Below, one piece after another: positions 33,714 to 46,300 of a stretch of DNA of 64,000 nucleotides. The translations under genes and the position numbers were made by a program. The notes under the pieces were generated by a model, which was not told the origin of the DNA, made no database searches, and saw only the letters and a program-made list of their open reading frames with translations. Each line of letters starts with the position of its first letter. The stretch's first letter is position 1. This DNA comes from Dactylellina haptotyla (lineage: Eukaryota; Ascomycota; Orbiliomycetes; Orbiliales; Orbiliaceae). The DNA lies in NCBI GenBank assembly GCA_031310005.1, contig CM062388.1:2594697-2658696 (forward strand). Direction: 5' to 3'.

Positions 33714-34770
33714 ATGTCTGTCGAGCAATTTTTAACTAAATGTTGCAAAGTCACACTTAGCGCTGAGTATCAAACGATCACGCCTAAGGCTACCACTATT
33801 TTAATTAAAAAAACTAAGATGGTTATTGTGCTCATCACCTAGCTCCACGCCCAAATGACCGAAAAGCTTTTGACCAATAATTTCTACTAAAAGAATAAGA
33901 TGGAGATCTTTTTCCACTTAGATTTTAATGTTGTTAGGCTTAAATATTGCCAATAAAATATGTTCATTAAAAAAGGTAAGCGATCTAGACCTTAAGCGAA
34001 TAATTAAAGATATATCCTGATTACAAACTACCACCCGATCACAATTTTAACCTAATTTAATATAAATATGACCTATTGATTTTGATATTTTCCTTTAATT
34101 ATACAGCTTAATCAATTTAAGCAGCCAAAATTAGAGCCCTCATTTTTTACATTGTTTATGCTTTAAATAAAAATCCATTCAACTTATGCAAAAACTTTTT
34201 TGAAGAGAATGAAATTGCTTGCACCAATTGTTTATATAATTACAAATAGTATTTGGGTGCCACCATGCGCGCTTTTATCTATCCCAGATTAAACATTTCT
34301 CGCCTGGGCAATAAGGTCAAGTATAGTGTTCAAATAGTGCCTAAACTGAAGATTAAGACCACGACCACCACCACCACTACCACCAAACTCACCACTATCA
34401 TTATTAGCAATAGCGATAACGACAACGACTCCAAATCCATTGAATCCAAATCCACCACCACTATTAGTAGTAGCAGCAGCAACAGTAGCAGCTTTAGTAG
34501 TAGCTCCAAGTCTAAATCTGGGTTCAAATCCAATTTGGGAAGCTTTATTGATGAATTGATTAACAATAATAATAATGTTAACAAAGAAGAAGAGCTGATC
34601 GAAGTGAAAGAATCTAACAACTTCTAATCATCAATTACCTTAAACAATAATGTTAATATTGTGAATACCGGTGCTAATACTAACATTAAAAAAAAGGAAG
34701 AAAAAGAGGAGGAGAAGGAGGAAAAAAAGAAGGAAAAGGAAGGACCATTCGCCTTATGTGGTTATAAGTA
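33714..34770 (+). pseudogene. Decayed ORF upstream of the helicase relic
   Basis: From an ATG at 33714 one frame reads as protein for about 350 codons, interrupted by TAG, TAA and TGA at places suiting former Gln, Trp or Arg codons: SVEQFLTKCCKVTLSAEYQT, later FFHLDFNVVRLKYC, YAKTFLKRMKLLAPIVYIIT, then a Pro-rich stretch and a Lys/Arg-rich end. I do not know the family. Same strand as the helicase relic, so it may be another ORF of the same element. The overlapping Thr/Ser-rich open frame at 34253-34627 is a frame-shifted shadow of the Pro-rich stretch. Confidence 0.5.
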
Positions 34771-34870
34771 GGAAATTTTTAAGCGATTAAAGTAGTACTT
34801 TGATTAGGATTAGAGTGAGAAATTAAAAAATAACTATTTTAATTATTATGAAGATAAAGAAGATTTAAAG

Positions 34871-37200
34871 CTAAGTGATGGGGAATAATTTTTTTTATAT
34901 TTTTTTTTAGAAATTTTAAAAATTTTGGTTTTTAATATTTAGTTTAAAAAAATTTTTAAGATATTTTTTCAATAATTAGGTTAAAATTTTTTAAAATTTA
35001 AATATGTTAAATTTACAATATTTTTTTTAGTTTAAAATAAAAAAAAAAAATAAAATTAATATTTATATTTTTAAAAAATAATAATAAATTTAGGTTAAAA
35101 ATAATATCAAAAACAAATGTAAAAATTTCAATTTTTCTAATTTTTAATTTTTGATTTTTAATTTTTTTCAATAAACATTAGTTTCCAAACACGAACAAAA
35201 TAACAATAATAAATAATATAAATAATTCAAAGTCCACCAAAGAAAAACTTCGATCATAGATATAGAAATCTCAACCAAATAATAAACATGGTAGGATGTA
35301 AACCAAAAAACTTATAGAAAGGAAGGAAGGAAGGAAGGAAAAAAAAAAGGAAGAGTAGCGAGAATATAACAATGTAATTAAAGTTAATATAAAAGAAGAA
35401 TAATAAATATAAATTAAAAAAATGAAAACAAAGGAATACAATAATATAAATATAAGATTATGATAAAAATTGTAATAGAAATTAATGATAAGAAGAAAAA
35501 TGATAAACAATCATGTTATAAAACAGAGAAATAACAAGAATAATGAAAAAACAAAAGATGGACTGAAAACCCAATATGGTAAGTTTTCCCAGAATGATTA
35601 AATCTTCAAACAAATATACGATAAAAATATATTAAGTGAGCATTAACAACAAAAATGATATTAACATGAATGAAATAATAAATTGTACTAAAGGTAAAAT
35701 GACAATACTTAAATGGAAAATAAAAATTATTAGATAAAAATGAAAAATGAAAGATGGAAAATTTTATGGTGAACCCAATTTTAATTAAATAATATTGATT
35801 GGGAATAAAAAAAGTTAATGGTTGAAAATTAGTTTAAAGGAACTAATATGGTGCAATGATAAAAAAAATCATATGCATAATAAAAAGATGAATAAATAAA
35901 ATATGGTAACAACAAAAATAATATAACAACAAAAAGCAGAGCATGATGATACAATAACGACGAATAGAATATAGCAATGGGGTAAATCAAACCGCTACTA
36001 ACAATATAATACAACCACGAATAAATATCTTAGAGGAGGCCTCAACCAAAAGACGGAGGTAATATAATGAAGAAAAGAATGATGATAATAATAATATGAT
36101 GACGAAGAAAAGAACAATGACAATAATATGACGACAAATAACGGAACACAATGGCAAAGTGAATTAAACAGTAGCCACTGACAATATAGCACGGCTACTA
36201 AAAGGAAACCAATAAAAAGATGATGGTTGAATGATTGAAAAATTAACAAATATAATATAACAATTTTATATTGAGGTAGAAGTTATCTTAAAAAACATTT
36301 TAATAGAAAGACGACCATCGAACAATTATAAAATAACAAATACAATATAATGATGATAATGATTAACAATTAAACCACCACCAACGATATGATACAAAGG
36401 CAGAAATTATTTTAAAAGATGTATCAACTTTAAAAAACAATTACGAATATCAAGAATAACAATAATATGATGGAGAAAAGAATGGATCAAAAAAGAACAA
36501 TAGAAACATCCAATCCAACTGAAAAAATCAAACGACCACCAATAATATAATATGATCTCAAAAAAAATCCCAACCAAAAAACAAACTTTGACAAAAGCCA
36601 TAAAACACAATATAAGATAAAATAATAATTAAGTAAAATATGTTGGTGCTATTTACAATTTAAATGGAATAAAAACGGCATAAAAACCATAAGATATTAA
36701 AGAGTACAAAAATAAATCCATAATTACTATAATAAAATTGATTTTATAAATGGTTATTTTTTATAGTTAGAATAAATATTAATATAGGAATAAAGCGAAT
36801 TGGATTATATTTACAACATTTTAAACAATAAATTAATATAAGTAAAAGTTTTAATAAAATATATAATATTAATGAATTATAAAAAAACAACATTGTGGGG
36901 GGTATTGATTATCATTATAAAATATTTACAATATTATTATAAAATTAATATTATTATTAATTACCTTTTTTAATTAAAAGTGGGAAAAAAAAAAATAAAA
37001 AAAAAGAAGATAGGATATATACAGATTACAAACTCCCAATTTAAAAATAAAAGATAAAATCTAATATACTCATTTATAATATATAATTCAACATTAAACA
37101 AATCAACAAACAATATTACTGTAAACGTCACAAACCAAACACAAAATTACCAATAATAATACTATAGTATATCGTCTTTTGGAATATTTACCATTTTTTT
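34871..37200. repeat. AT/purine-biased degenerate repeat region
   Basis: The top strand is strongly A-rich with little C or T. A GGAA microsatellite occurs at about 35,318-35,340. Between about 35.8 and 36.6 kb, phrases such as ATAATATGATGACGAAGAAAAG and ACTAACAATATAATAC versus ACTGACAATATAGCAC recur at irregular spacing, suggesting degenerate tandem copies. No protein frame could be read. Confidence 0.5.
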
Positions 37201-37224
37201 TAATTATTTTATTTTTTTTTAAAT

Positions 37225-40200
37225 TTGAAAATTAAATTGATACCACTGTTTGAATCAATCACAATAAATTACCCGCTCATATTCAACGATAAACTGTGTC
37301 AGATTGTATACACAATTTGTGATTACGCCATCATACCAAGTAACCTGGCTGATTACCTTAAGCTAATGAAAGCTCACGGTAAGATACCAGCCAACATCAA
37401 ACTACTGTAGTTAAAAGAGTGGAGGGAGAAGAAGACCAATAAACTTGAAAAAATGGTGAAGCAATTCAACAATCAACTCAAAATATTAATACTAAAAATT
37501 ATAAAGTACTTCCTATATAAAATTTGCACTATTAAATTTTTAAATAACCACATAGTAAAAAAATATAACACCACAAAGTATAAAATAAAGCAGAAATTCG
37601 GGCGACTTAATAAAATAACCGAAATTGTAGCACCAATCGAAAAAATCTAAATATAATCAATATTTAGTGCGAATAGCCCTAATCATCACTATTTCTTAAT
37701 CAGTAGAATACTAAATTTAAAAATAAAAGAAAAGAAAAGTTAATTAACTTTGGGTGGATTGATTAAAGAAGTAACCCTATATAATAACGTAACTTTCTTA
37801 TTTACTAAATCAACTTAGCAAAAGGAAAGGGATTGAGTTAATATAATAGTAAAAAGTGCTAGAAAGGAAAGAACATTATGGATAAACTTAATGGAATAGG
37901 CCAACCATTTGAAGAATCTGTGGTTGAACAAATTAGTTAAAACGGGCACCCTGCTGGAACATTAGTTGACCAAAATCAACCTACTGTCAGTTTATACAGC
38001 TGTACACATCATACTAGAGTGAACAATTGAACACCTAGACATCTTCGGCAGGGATCTAAGGTAGTAGTGGAAGAACCCTAAGCCCAAAAAGTATGTACTT
38101 AGATTGATGTAAAAAATAAGATCTGACTCAGGTTTCGCACACTATATTAACTACTAGTAGAGGTTAATTATATACTACTTATGATTATATTACATAATAT
38201 TGGCGAAATAACTTAGTGAATATAAAGTTACCTTTAGCAAAGAGATTAAAAAATGTTTGAGCGATATTGATAAGTTAATTGCAAACAAATCTTCAAAAAA
38301 AAACAAAATAAAAAATGAAAAACTGAATGAGGAATTTATCGACTGAGTTTTTAAATTTAACATTACCATTTTAAAATAAAAATTCATTAATAATAGTTAA
38401 CATAATTTTACAATCTATTTTATTATGATTTTAAATATTGATGAAAATAGTTTATAATTTAAAGAGTTTAAGGATTATATAACCATATTGATAGGCTTGA
38501 TATATTGCTTATGGTTGATACTCTTGTAGAACACCACCAATAATCTAGAGTTAAGCTTGCCACCGGCGACAAAAAAAGACAAATGAATCATCCCAATAGT
38601 CGAATACTATTAGAGGTATAGATAGAAATAATTGATAAATAGAAATTACATATTGGTAAGCTTAATGCTAAATAATTTGGCTTATAATTTAAAAAAAGCA
38701 ATATTTGTGCCCAATTAGGTGAATTTGCTATAGATGGATTTGAAGATGAAGATTGAATTTAAGTTTAAAAAATGGTTAATAATGGTTAATAATCTAAGGA
38801 AGATGGTGTACACGTTAATAGAAGAAGTAAACAAAATTCTATGATAAAACTTGCTATTTATTAAATCGAAAAACTGAAGATTTGCTGTAAAATTGGATTA
38901 TATCGATGATAATATGGTTTTTGGGGTTAAAAATATTAGTAACATCTTTTTTAATTTTAATAATTTTGTTGAGTTGGTAAAGGATGTGTAATTTATGTAG
39001 AACTAATTGTTTACAAATGAAAATGCCAAGCTGTATATATTAAACAATTTTAAATAATTAACCTTTAAGAATTTGGACTTTAAGTGATACAATAGATTGG
39101 TTGATAATTTTCTGGATAAGTTATTTGTACTGGTTTATATTATAGGGGATTTATTGGCTAGGAGTATTAAGATTAATTGTATTTATTACTAAGATGGGCT
39201 TTTAATAAATAGAAATGTTTTTATTATTAGTAATAAAATCATGTTTATTTTATAATACTATAAGGGGATAGTATTGATTGATTAAATGAAAATGGTATTT
39301 AAGATGTTATTGAAAAAAGTAGGAGAGCTGGTGGCAACATATTTATGATATATTAAATTATTTATTGATGTTTTAAATAAAATATACCATGAGGATAGAT
39401 TAAAATTAAACTACTTTTAGAAGAATAACAAAAATAAATACTGGTTTAATTATTGTATATATAAAGTACTCAAGGAGGTGATTAAAAGGAGCCTAGGTAT
39501 CAAATTAAATATATAATTGTATTGGTATGTCGCAATAACGTTTAATAAGAATATTATACATTATAATAAATTTATAAATAAATAGTTTAAAAACTTTAAT
39601 AGTAAAAATTTTATACTAAATGAGAAAGATAAGGTTGAGGGTAAGAATGTGGATTAAATAGTGGTAGCACTGCAAACCAATTATAATATATGTAATCAAA
39701 TAAATTATTATGGTATAACAGCAAACTTGGTGTTCAAGCTAACGTCTAATTTGTTGGAGCTATTTAATAGAGTAAACAAAGAATAACATTGATTTTTGGA
39801 ACTCAAATTAAAAAAAAAGTAGAATGTTAAAAAATATAAACAATAAAAATTTTTAATTAATATTAATTATATGGTGATGGAAGGTAAGATTATTTTAAAG
39901 CCAAAATAATTATACACCTTTAATAATTAAAAAAAAAATATCACCCAAAAAAAAGCACTGATATGAAAATGATTGGAAACAGGAATTGCATAAATTAATA
40001 TTATAAAGAGATAGTGATTGATGATGGAACTCAAAACAATAGGATTTAAAATGATGGTTGACGCTTATAGTGCAATTACCATTGTGGGGTATTAGATGAG
40101 TATTGATTTTAACGATAAGCTGGACTAGAAAATGGTGGCGTATGGTACCCTTAGGAAAAAATTCGGTTATTAAATTTTTAAATTAATAAAATAGTTTTAA

Positions 40201-41880
40201 GGTATAATGGTGGTTTTGGAATAATAGTTGCTAATGGTCACAATCCTATCTATAGGTGGGGGTAAGAGTCTGCTCTGAATACTATCAACGGTGCGGGATT
40301 GGGAGGGCATAACAGTTGTAATAGTACCATATATTAGCCTGGCTAGGAACCTTATTAAACAGTATAAAAAAATCAGGTTGAAAATAATTTTTTAACAATC
40401 TAGTAAGCAACTGATAACCAAATAGGTGATAATTATAATAGTGGAAAATACAGTAGACTTAATATAAAAAAAGATAAATTAGTTCTAAATGTTTTTCTAT
40501 TATCTTTTAATATTGAAAATCAACAATTTATTTAATTGTATAATTATTGATAAATGCTATATAGTGGTGATTGAACAAATGTTCCAAAAAATAATATACA
40601 ATTTGTACTATATTGTGGCGTTGGGAGTGCCTACACTATTTACAACAACAATACTGCCTCCACATATGAGATAGGCATTTAAGTAAATATTAAAGCTAAC
40701 CAAAAGGCTAGTTCAATATATCAAAGCTAGGAACATTTATATAAATATAAGTATAAATATAATAAACTACAAAAACGAACAGATTATCATAACAATATGC
40801 AAATTGGTTAGAAAACATACAATAAAACTCCAACTAAAATAAAAAATTGTGGTATATATGTAGACAAAAAGGGAAACTATCACATTAATTGGATTAAAAA
40901 TATTGAACTATAAAGGCTACTATAGTAAAATGATGGATACAAAAAAGGATTTAGCGCTGGAAAAATAGAAATGAACAAAATAAATTTTTTTAGTAGTGAT
41001 AATGGTTTTTGGTTGTGATATAGATTACTCAGGTATAGTAAAAATGATATATATTAGGATATTGTACAGCCTAATCAACTACGTGCAGGAAAGCAGTAAA
41101 GTGGAATAGCACAAAGCAATAATATAATTAATTATAATAGTGGAAGAATAAAAGTTAAAATTGGTTGAAGATTTAAAAAAAATGGTGGATGTAAAATTTT
41201 CAATATATAATAAATAGTACCTAAGCAAAATAATGTAAACAAAGGATTGCCAAATAGTACTTATCTCAAAATTCCTAAATGGGTGTGATAAAATGGACTG
41301 TGCAAAGCTGAAGGCTAATTTATATGATAATTATTCAATTATAGAGGTGGGATGGTAGAAAGACTGTACCAAAAAAAAATGACAATCAATGGAAACTTGC
41401 AAAAGCAGCATCCACAATATTAACATTAATGCCTTAATTATATGAAAATAAAAAATAACACTGTTGTTAAGGCCAGATTAAATAAAATTTATACTCAATT
41501 AATTAATTGAAAATTACATAATATACAAACTAAAAAATAAAAAGAAGGATAATTGGCAACAACATAAAATGATGCACTGCAGCAGATTGTAGAAGTGGAA
41601 CTTCAACGTAATCACAAAACTAAACTGATAGATTAAGTGGTTGAGTAATTGGGGCTACTGCTGGACATACAAACTACTGACGGACATCTGCAATAAAACG
41701 AACTTGAAGAGGGGGAAAAAAAAAAACTACAATTTCAAGTAAATACGGATTGTTCAGTAGAAGGGGTTCAACTACCCAAACTAACTAACAAAAAAAATAA
41801 GCGAACAATTATACAAACTATGGGCGATAAATGTATTTGACATAATAGATATATTCAGTTAAAAATTTATAATAATGTAA
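37225..41880 (+). pseudogene. RIP-decayed DUF3505-RecQ helicase (telomere-linked-helicase type)
   Basis: One frame is kept for about 1,550 codons; the landmark positions 37225, 39241, 40252, 41077 and 41761 differ by multiples of three. The N-terminal open part (SITINYPLIFNDKLCQIVYT, CDYAIIPSNLADYL) matches a DUF3505 domain. A middle part (YYKGIVLID, LLKKVGELVATYL) matches the region before the helicase in these proteins. Helicase motifs follow: I, SIGGGKSLL at 40,252-40,278; Ia, VVIVPYISLARNLI; II, IIIDKCY for DECH at 40,540-40,560; III, TTTILPP; V/VI, CDIDYSG and YVQESSKVE near 41,080-41,106. Stops sit where Gln or Trp is expected, and Glu codons have become Lys, as C-to-T/G-to-A mutation predicts. 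It cannot encode a working helicase. Related intact genes are multicopy, often subtelomeric. Confidence 0.8.
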
Positions 41881-41891
41881 TAACAAAAAAA

Positions 41892-41906
41892 GGGGGGGGG
41901 GGGGGG
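41892..41906. repeat. G15 homopolymer
   Basis: Fifteen consecutive G residues flanked by A runs, just past the end of the helicase frame, in DNA otherwise almost free of G runs. Confidence 0.9.
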
Positions 41907-43330
41907 AAAAAGCATTATCGTTTCTTATATTATTAATATTTTTGGTAGGAGTTTTGTTACATATTCACTTTGGGCATTTTAATATTTTATTTGAAATAAA
42001 AGTTTTGTTATATTTTTTTTATAATCAAGGCATTTTCAATAAAAGTTAACATATAATAAAATTTATTTTTTTAGACAAAAAGATTAAGAAAACAATAAAA
42101 AAATACAATGGGAGTAGGAAACAAAAATCAAAAATTTTTATTTTATTTTTTAAAAATTTACAATAATATTTTTTTTTTTTCTTTTTTAACCGTCACGAAT
42201 GTAAGAACGAAGTTATATCACAATAAAAAAAACAAAAACCCGATCAAAAAAATAATGATGGAAGATAAATTTGATTGTGCATACAACACAACGAAGAGCA
42301 AAAGCGATCAAAGAAACAATTCAATCAAAAAAAAAACCATAAAAAATAGGTTACAGACAAAAAACAAAAAAACAAAAATAAAAAAAAAAATAAAATAAAA
42401 GTATAAAATATAAGATACAATTGTAAATAAAAAAATAAAAATAAGGATATCCTAAAATGTAAGAAAAATACATTGCAATTAAAAAAAACGGAAAATAAAA
42501 AATGACCATAAAAAGCATACAGTAAAAGGAGGGATAAAAGATTTGGTAAAAACAAAGAGGAAAGCTGTTCAAAAAAAAAAAAAAAAATCAAAATAAAAAT
42601 TATGAAATAGAAATATTAAACATAAGAGTGAGATAATAGGATTGAATAATTAACGCAATAAAAAAAAGTTAAGATTAAATATAAAATATGGTAGCAAATG
42701 AGAACAAAAAACAAAACAAAAAAATAAAAAAATGGACAAAAATCACAATAAGAAAATGAAATTTTTTTTTACATTCAAAAAAAAAAATTTTTTTTTCTTT
42801 TTTGAAAAAAAATATAAAATTAATCGAAAAAAAAACAAAAATAAAAAAATAATATTCAAACAAAAACAAAAAATATATTAAAATGATAGCGAAAATAAAA
42901 AAGTGATATAAAAAATAAAAATAACACCGTAATACCATTACATTTTCAAAATAAATAAAAAAAAAAAAAAAAAAAAAAAGAAAGGTAAATTTAACTGTGC
43001 AAAATTAACAATGGGCGAAATAGATGGAGATGGTATTCACATAGATTTACTACAACAAAAGAAAAAGATGATATGGATTAAAGTAAAAATATGGTTGAAT
43101 TGTTAATTTCAAAAGGAAAAAAAAAAGAAAAAAAAAAAGGAAAAAAAAAAGGAAAAGAAAAAGGAAAAAAAAAAGAAAAAGGAAAAGGAAAAAAAAAAAA
43201 AAATAAAAATAAAATAAAATAAAATAAAAAGAAAAGAAGAAAAAAAGAGAGCGCAACAACATATAAACATTAACAATTAGAGAAAGAGAAAGGAACAAAA
43301 TAACATATAAGTGTTAGCAGTGAGAAAAAA
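41907..43330. repeat. A-rich simple sequence with homopurine tract
   Basis: Long A runs, T runs that can pair with them (about 42,765-42,810), and a 93-base stretch made only of A and G at 43,111-43,203. No supported gene; open frames here encode only Lys-, Asn- or Phe-rich low-complexity peptides. Confidence 0.7.
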
Positions 43331-46300
43331 AAAAAGTAGAAGTGTAGTGATATGTACCGACTAGTCGCCTCGAAATGCCCAAGTTGGTTAGCTGTAGCCC
43401 CATACGGTTGGAACAACACAACAAAATATGTGGCTCGAATAGCCCAGATAGCTCGGACGATGAGATTTTGGGGGCTTTGGAAGAGAGGCTCCGTGCGCGC
43501 TGCCCCAAGCTTCCTGGCTATCGGTTTGATAACCTTATTGATGATTGAGCCTGCCTTTCATGGCACGTAGATGTGACTTCGGTAAACCGGATAACTCTGA
43601 AGCTTTACCTATCTAGCTAACAATAGTGTCACATTGTGAGAATGGTACGAAGTTAGCGGCCGGAAGACCGCTCAGGGACGGTCGGGTTCGGCCTCTTTAT
43701 TTGAAAGGCTGACATCTTAATTAAGAAGGACAGCGGCGCCTGGTCTACTTGGTATTGCAGGTTTGGATAGCTGTCAAAGAAGTTTCGGGATCTGGCACAT
43801 ATGCATAGCTTCGAAGCTTCGACTTTTTCCCGAATAGGGAAGTACAACACTTTCAACACGGAGTGTTTACATCACGTCCGGCGGTTCTCCGTTTCCGCCG
43901 GCGTGCCTCGATTTGCGGGTTGGGTCTTTGTTTCTTTCCCAACTTTAGCACCGTAATGAAATACGAAATTTTCCGAGGTCTTATTACTCGCCCAAATTGT
44001 AGCGGCAGACTTTTGCAAGCTTTGCTATAGGAGGGGCCCCCGTATATCGGACAGGGTCAGAGTCCGATCTTTAGTATCCATGGTGACCTGCAGCCGGAAT
44101 AAATGATGACGGTGAATATTTTATGTTTATTAAATGTGGAGAAAGAGCAAATAGTGAAGATGCTTTCTCAAATTGTCATATTAGATGCATCGAGGAGTGC
44201 TGGGATTGGTTAGGCTCCAGGGTCGCGAGCCGAAAACCGATCTTCTTTTCTTATAGCCGTAATGCCTAACTAGGGGAATCTTAGAGCAGGGGTTAGACTG
44301 AGCGGCATATGCATATGCATACCTTGAGAAAAAAGTCCCAGGAAACTTGATAGGCAAAGTCAGATCGTCAAAATCGCCATATTTGCATATGCGCGAAAAT
44401 ACTGATAAAATATGGTATAATTTTGTCGTCAATGTCGCAAGACCACAAGACTCGAATGATCAAAAATTATGAAGGCATTTTACAGCACACAAGTTTCATT
44501 TTCGCCACCGCCTTTATTTCGAAGTCTAGTAAAAGATCTTTTTGCTGAGTGTATTATTCATACGTGGAAATTGTTGAAATCGGGTATTCCCAAAATAAAA
44601 TGGGATAAGTACGATCTTTTTTGGTAATATGGAGATTTAGGCCTCGCGTGATATGCTGCCCCCTTTTTTCGGAACTTCTTTGAACTTTAGGAGAGAGAAA
44701 CTCAACATTGGGACGTCTTATGTAATGACACCGGGTCTCGAGAGCCAAAACCCCCAGATCCGGCCTTTTGGTCGACCCTCGTATCTGAGACTAGAATCTC
44801 GTCAAGCTCAAGAAACTATTGGCTACCACGGTGGCATTTTCTCCACTTGCCAGGAGGAAAAAATGGACCCAAACGATGGAGGCTATTTGCAGAAGATAAT
44901 TAAACTCACCGGTGGATATTGTCTCATAAACAATCCGCGTCGTATGAAGAGTAGACAGGTTTTCGCCAGCAGACGGCCGGGTCTGGATCTGTCCTTTCGT
45001 CAAGAAATTTGTGGGTTTTCAGATCGACAACAGTACAGTAAGCAAAGCATAGACACCGAGGAAGAAAACTTTCGCGGTTTCTTCGATCGACGCCCAACAA
45101 GAGAGATCCCTGGCGGATCATGAGGCTAAGAAAGGCCTGCATGTTATTAAAACCGATATCCACAGGAGATCTGGCCCAGTTCCGGTTCGGATATCTTGCA
45201 CCTCTCCACTATGGTGCTAGTGTGCTCCCAGGGCGAATTAATTGTTAATTGTCGCGTCGTCTGCAAGGTATATCTGCGAATGAAACGCTTGTACGTATGT
45301 ATCTAGAAATCGGACGACCACCACGTGGAATACCGAGTTTGCATATACCCTGGAGGCAAAGGCTACCGTCTTTACAGGGAAAAAAATACCGAGAACCGCA
45401 AGTCCCCTTGGTGATCTTCCATTTTCCTTTACGAGGCTGTTCTCTTGTGAGCAATCACAGCACAGACGGTATTGGTACACTAATACCTACCTAAGAGATT
45501 TAGGTAAGCCTTGACAGATAGATTTTGCATAGCGGGATGAAATTAAAACCCTGATGGCAATGTCTCAACCTTAATGACTGGAGTGGAAAACGGCAGATGT
45601 AAGCGAAAGGAAAGATAATAACAAAGGTACAATTATACAAGCGGAGCAGGAGCGATAGGTTGAAGAAAAAAGAAAGAAAGAAAAGGCAGGCGCGTGGGCC
45701 AGTCTTTCGTTTTCTTTTTCGTTCTGAGTTTCCAACCTGCAGCCTACATGCAACCCCCATGTATGCATATTGGTGTAGAGAAAGAGGATTTATGCGACGT
45801 GTGTATAAAAAATCACTGGCCAAGACCGCGTTCTCGAAGAAATCGCACACCTTTCAGCCCCCAAATGATGTGATCGTTGCCAACACCTACGCGTTGGAGG
45901 GGAAAGGGCCACAAGACATGTTGGCAAATGCGTGCTCCCGTCTTGACTCTTTCTTGTCTGTCGTGATTTCATGGGATGGGCTTTGTTCAAGCAATTTGGA
46001 GAATGCATTGGCAAATGCTTGATATTGCTTGAAGATGCTTGACGACGGGACAAGACATGGACAAGAGATTTACGGTGCGAGACCTGGGACGGATTCAACG
46101 TCATTGCATATAAACTCGAGATTTGGTATGACTTTTGGAGGTATCATAGGAGGATGAAGGATATATCGATTTTACACGAGAAGGAAACATTGCGGCAGTG
46201 GAAGGTGGATCCCCCACGAGAAAGACGCCTTAATCAGCTAAAAGATGGTCATGGGAAGTTCCATTTCTAAGATTTTGTTTTTTGGTGCATGGAGACACGT

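Larger units (their letters stand above)
33001..43330. other. AT-rich, mutation-decayed block (isochore-like)
   Basis: Composition changes abruptly near 33.0 kb and returns to normal near 43.34 kb. In between, the sequence is overwhelmingly A and T, with long A runs and almost no open frames. The block has inner structure: a decayed frame at 33,714-34,770, repeat-like purine-biased DNA at 34.9-37.2 kb, a decayed DUF3505-RecQ helicase frame at 37,225-41,880, then A-rich simple sequence. Such blocks in ascomycetes are usually transposon-rich DNA damaged by RIP (C-to-T change). Near the left edge the words GGTTAACAGG and GGTTGGATT recur, but no clear terminal repeats or target duplications could be found by eye. 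Confidence 0.85.

Noticed and set aside
34253-34627. Thr/Ser-rich open frame inside the AT-rich block
   Set aside because: It overlaps, in another frame, the Pro-rich part of the decayed ORF starting at 33,714. Its composition is what a shifted CCA/ACC repeat gives.
42108-43298. Several Lys-, Asn- or Phe-rich open frames
   Set aside because: These are translations of A-rich simple sequence, open only because stop codons need other bases.
33001-43330. Idea that the block is mitochondrial DNA inserted in the nucleus
   Set aside because: The readable protein is a DUF3505-RecQ helicase, not a mitochondrial gene, and no mitochondrial rRNA or tRNA is recognisable.
33001-43330. Long terminal or inverted repeats bounding the block
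   Set aside because: Only short recurring words near 33.0-33.1 kb and a 7-base inverted pair near 33.35 kb were found; nothing matched at the right edge.
44653-45123. 156-codon open frame on the plus strand
   Set aside because: No domain, splice pattern or convincing composition, and overlapping frames on the other strand are nearly as long.
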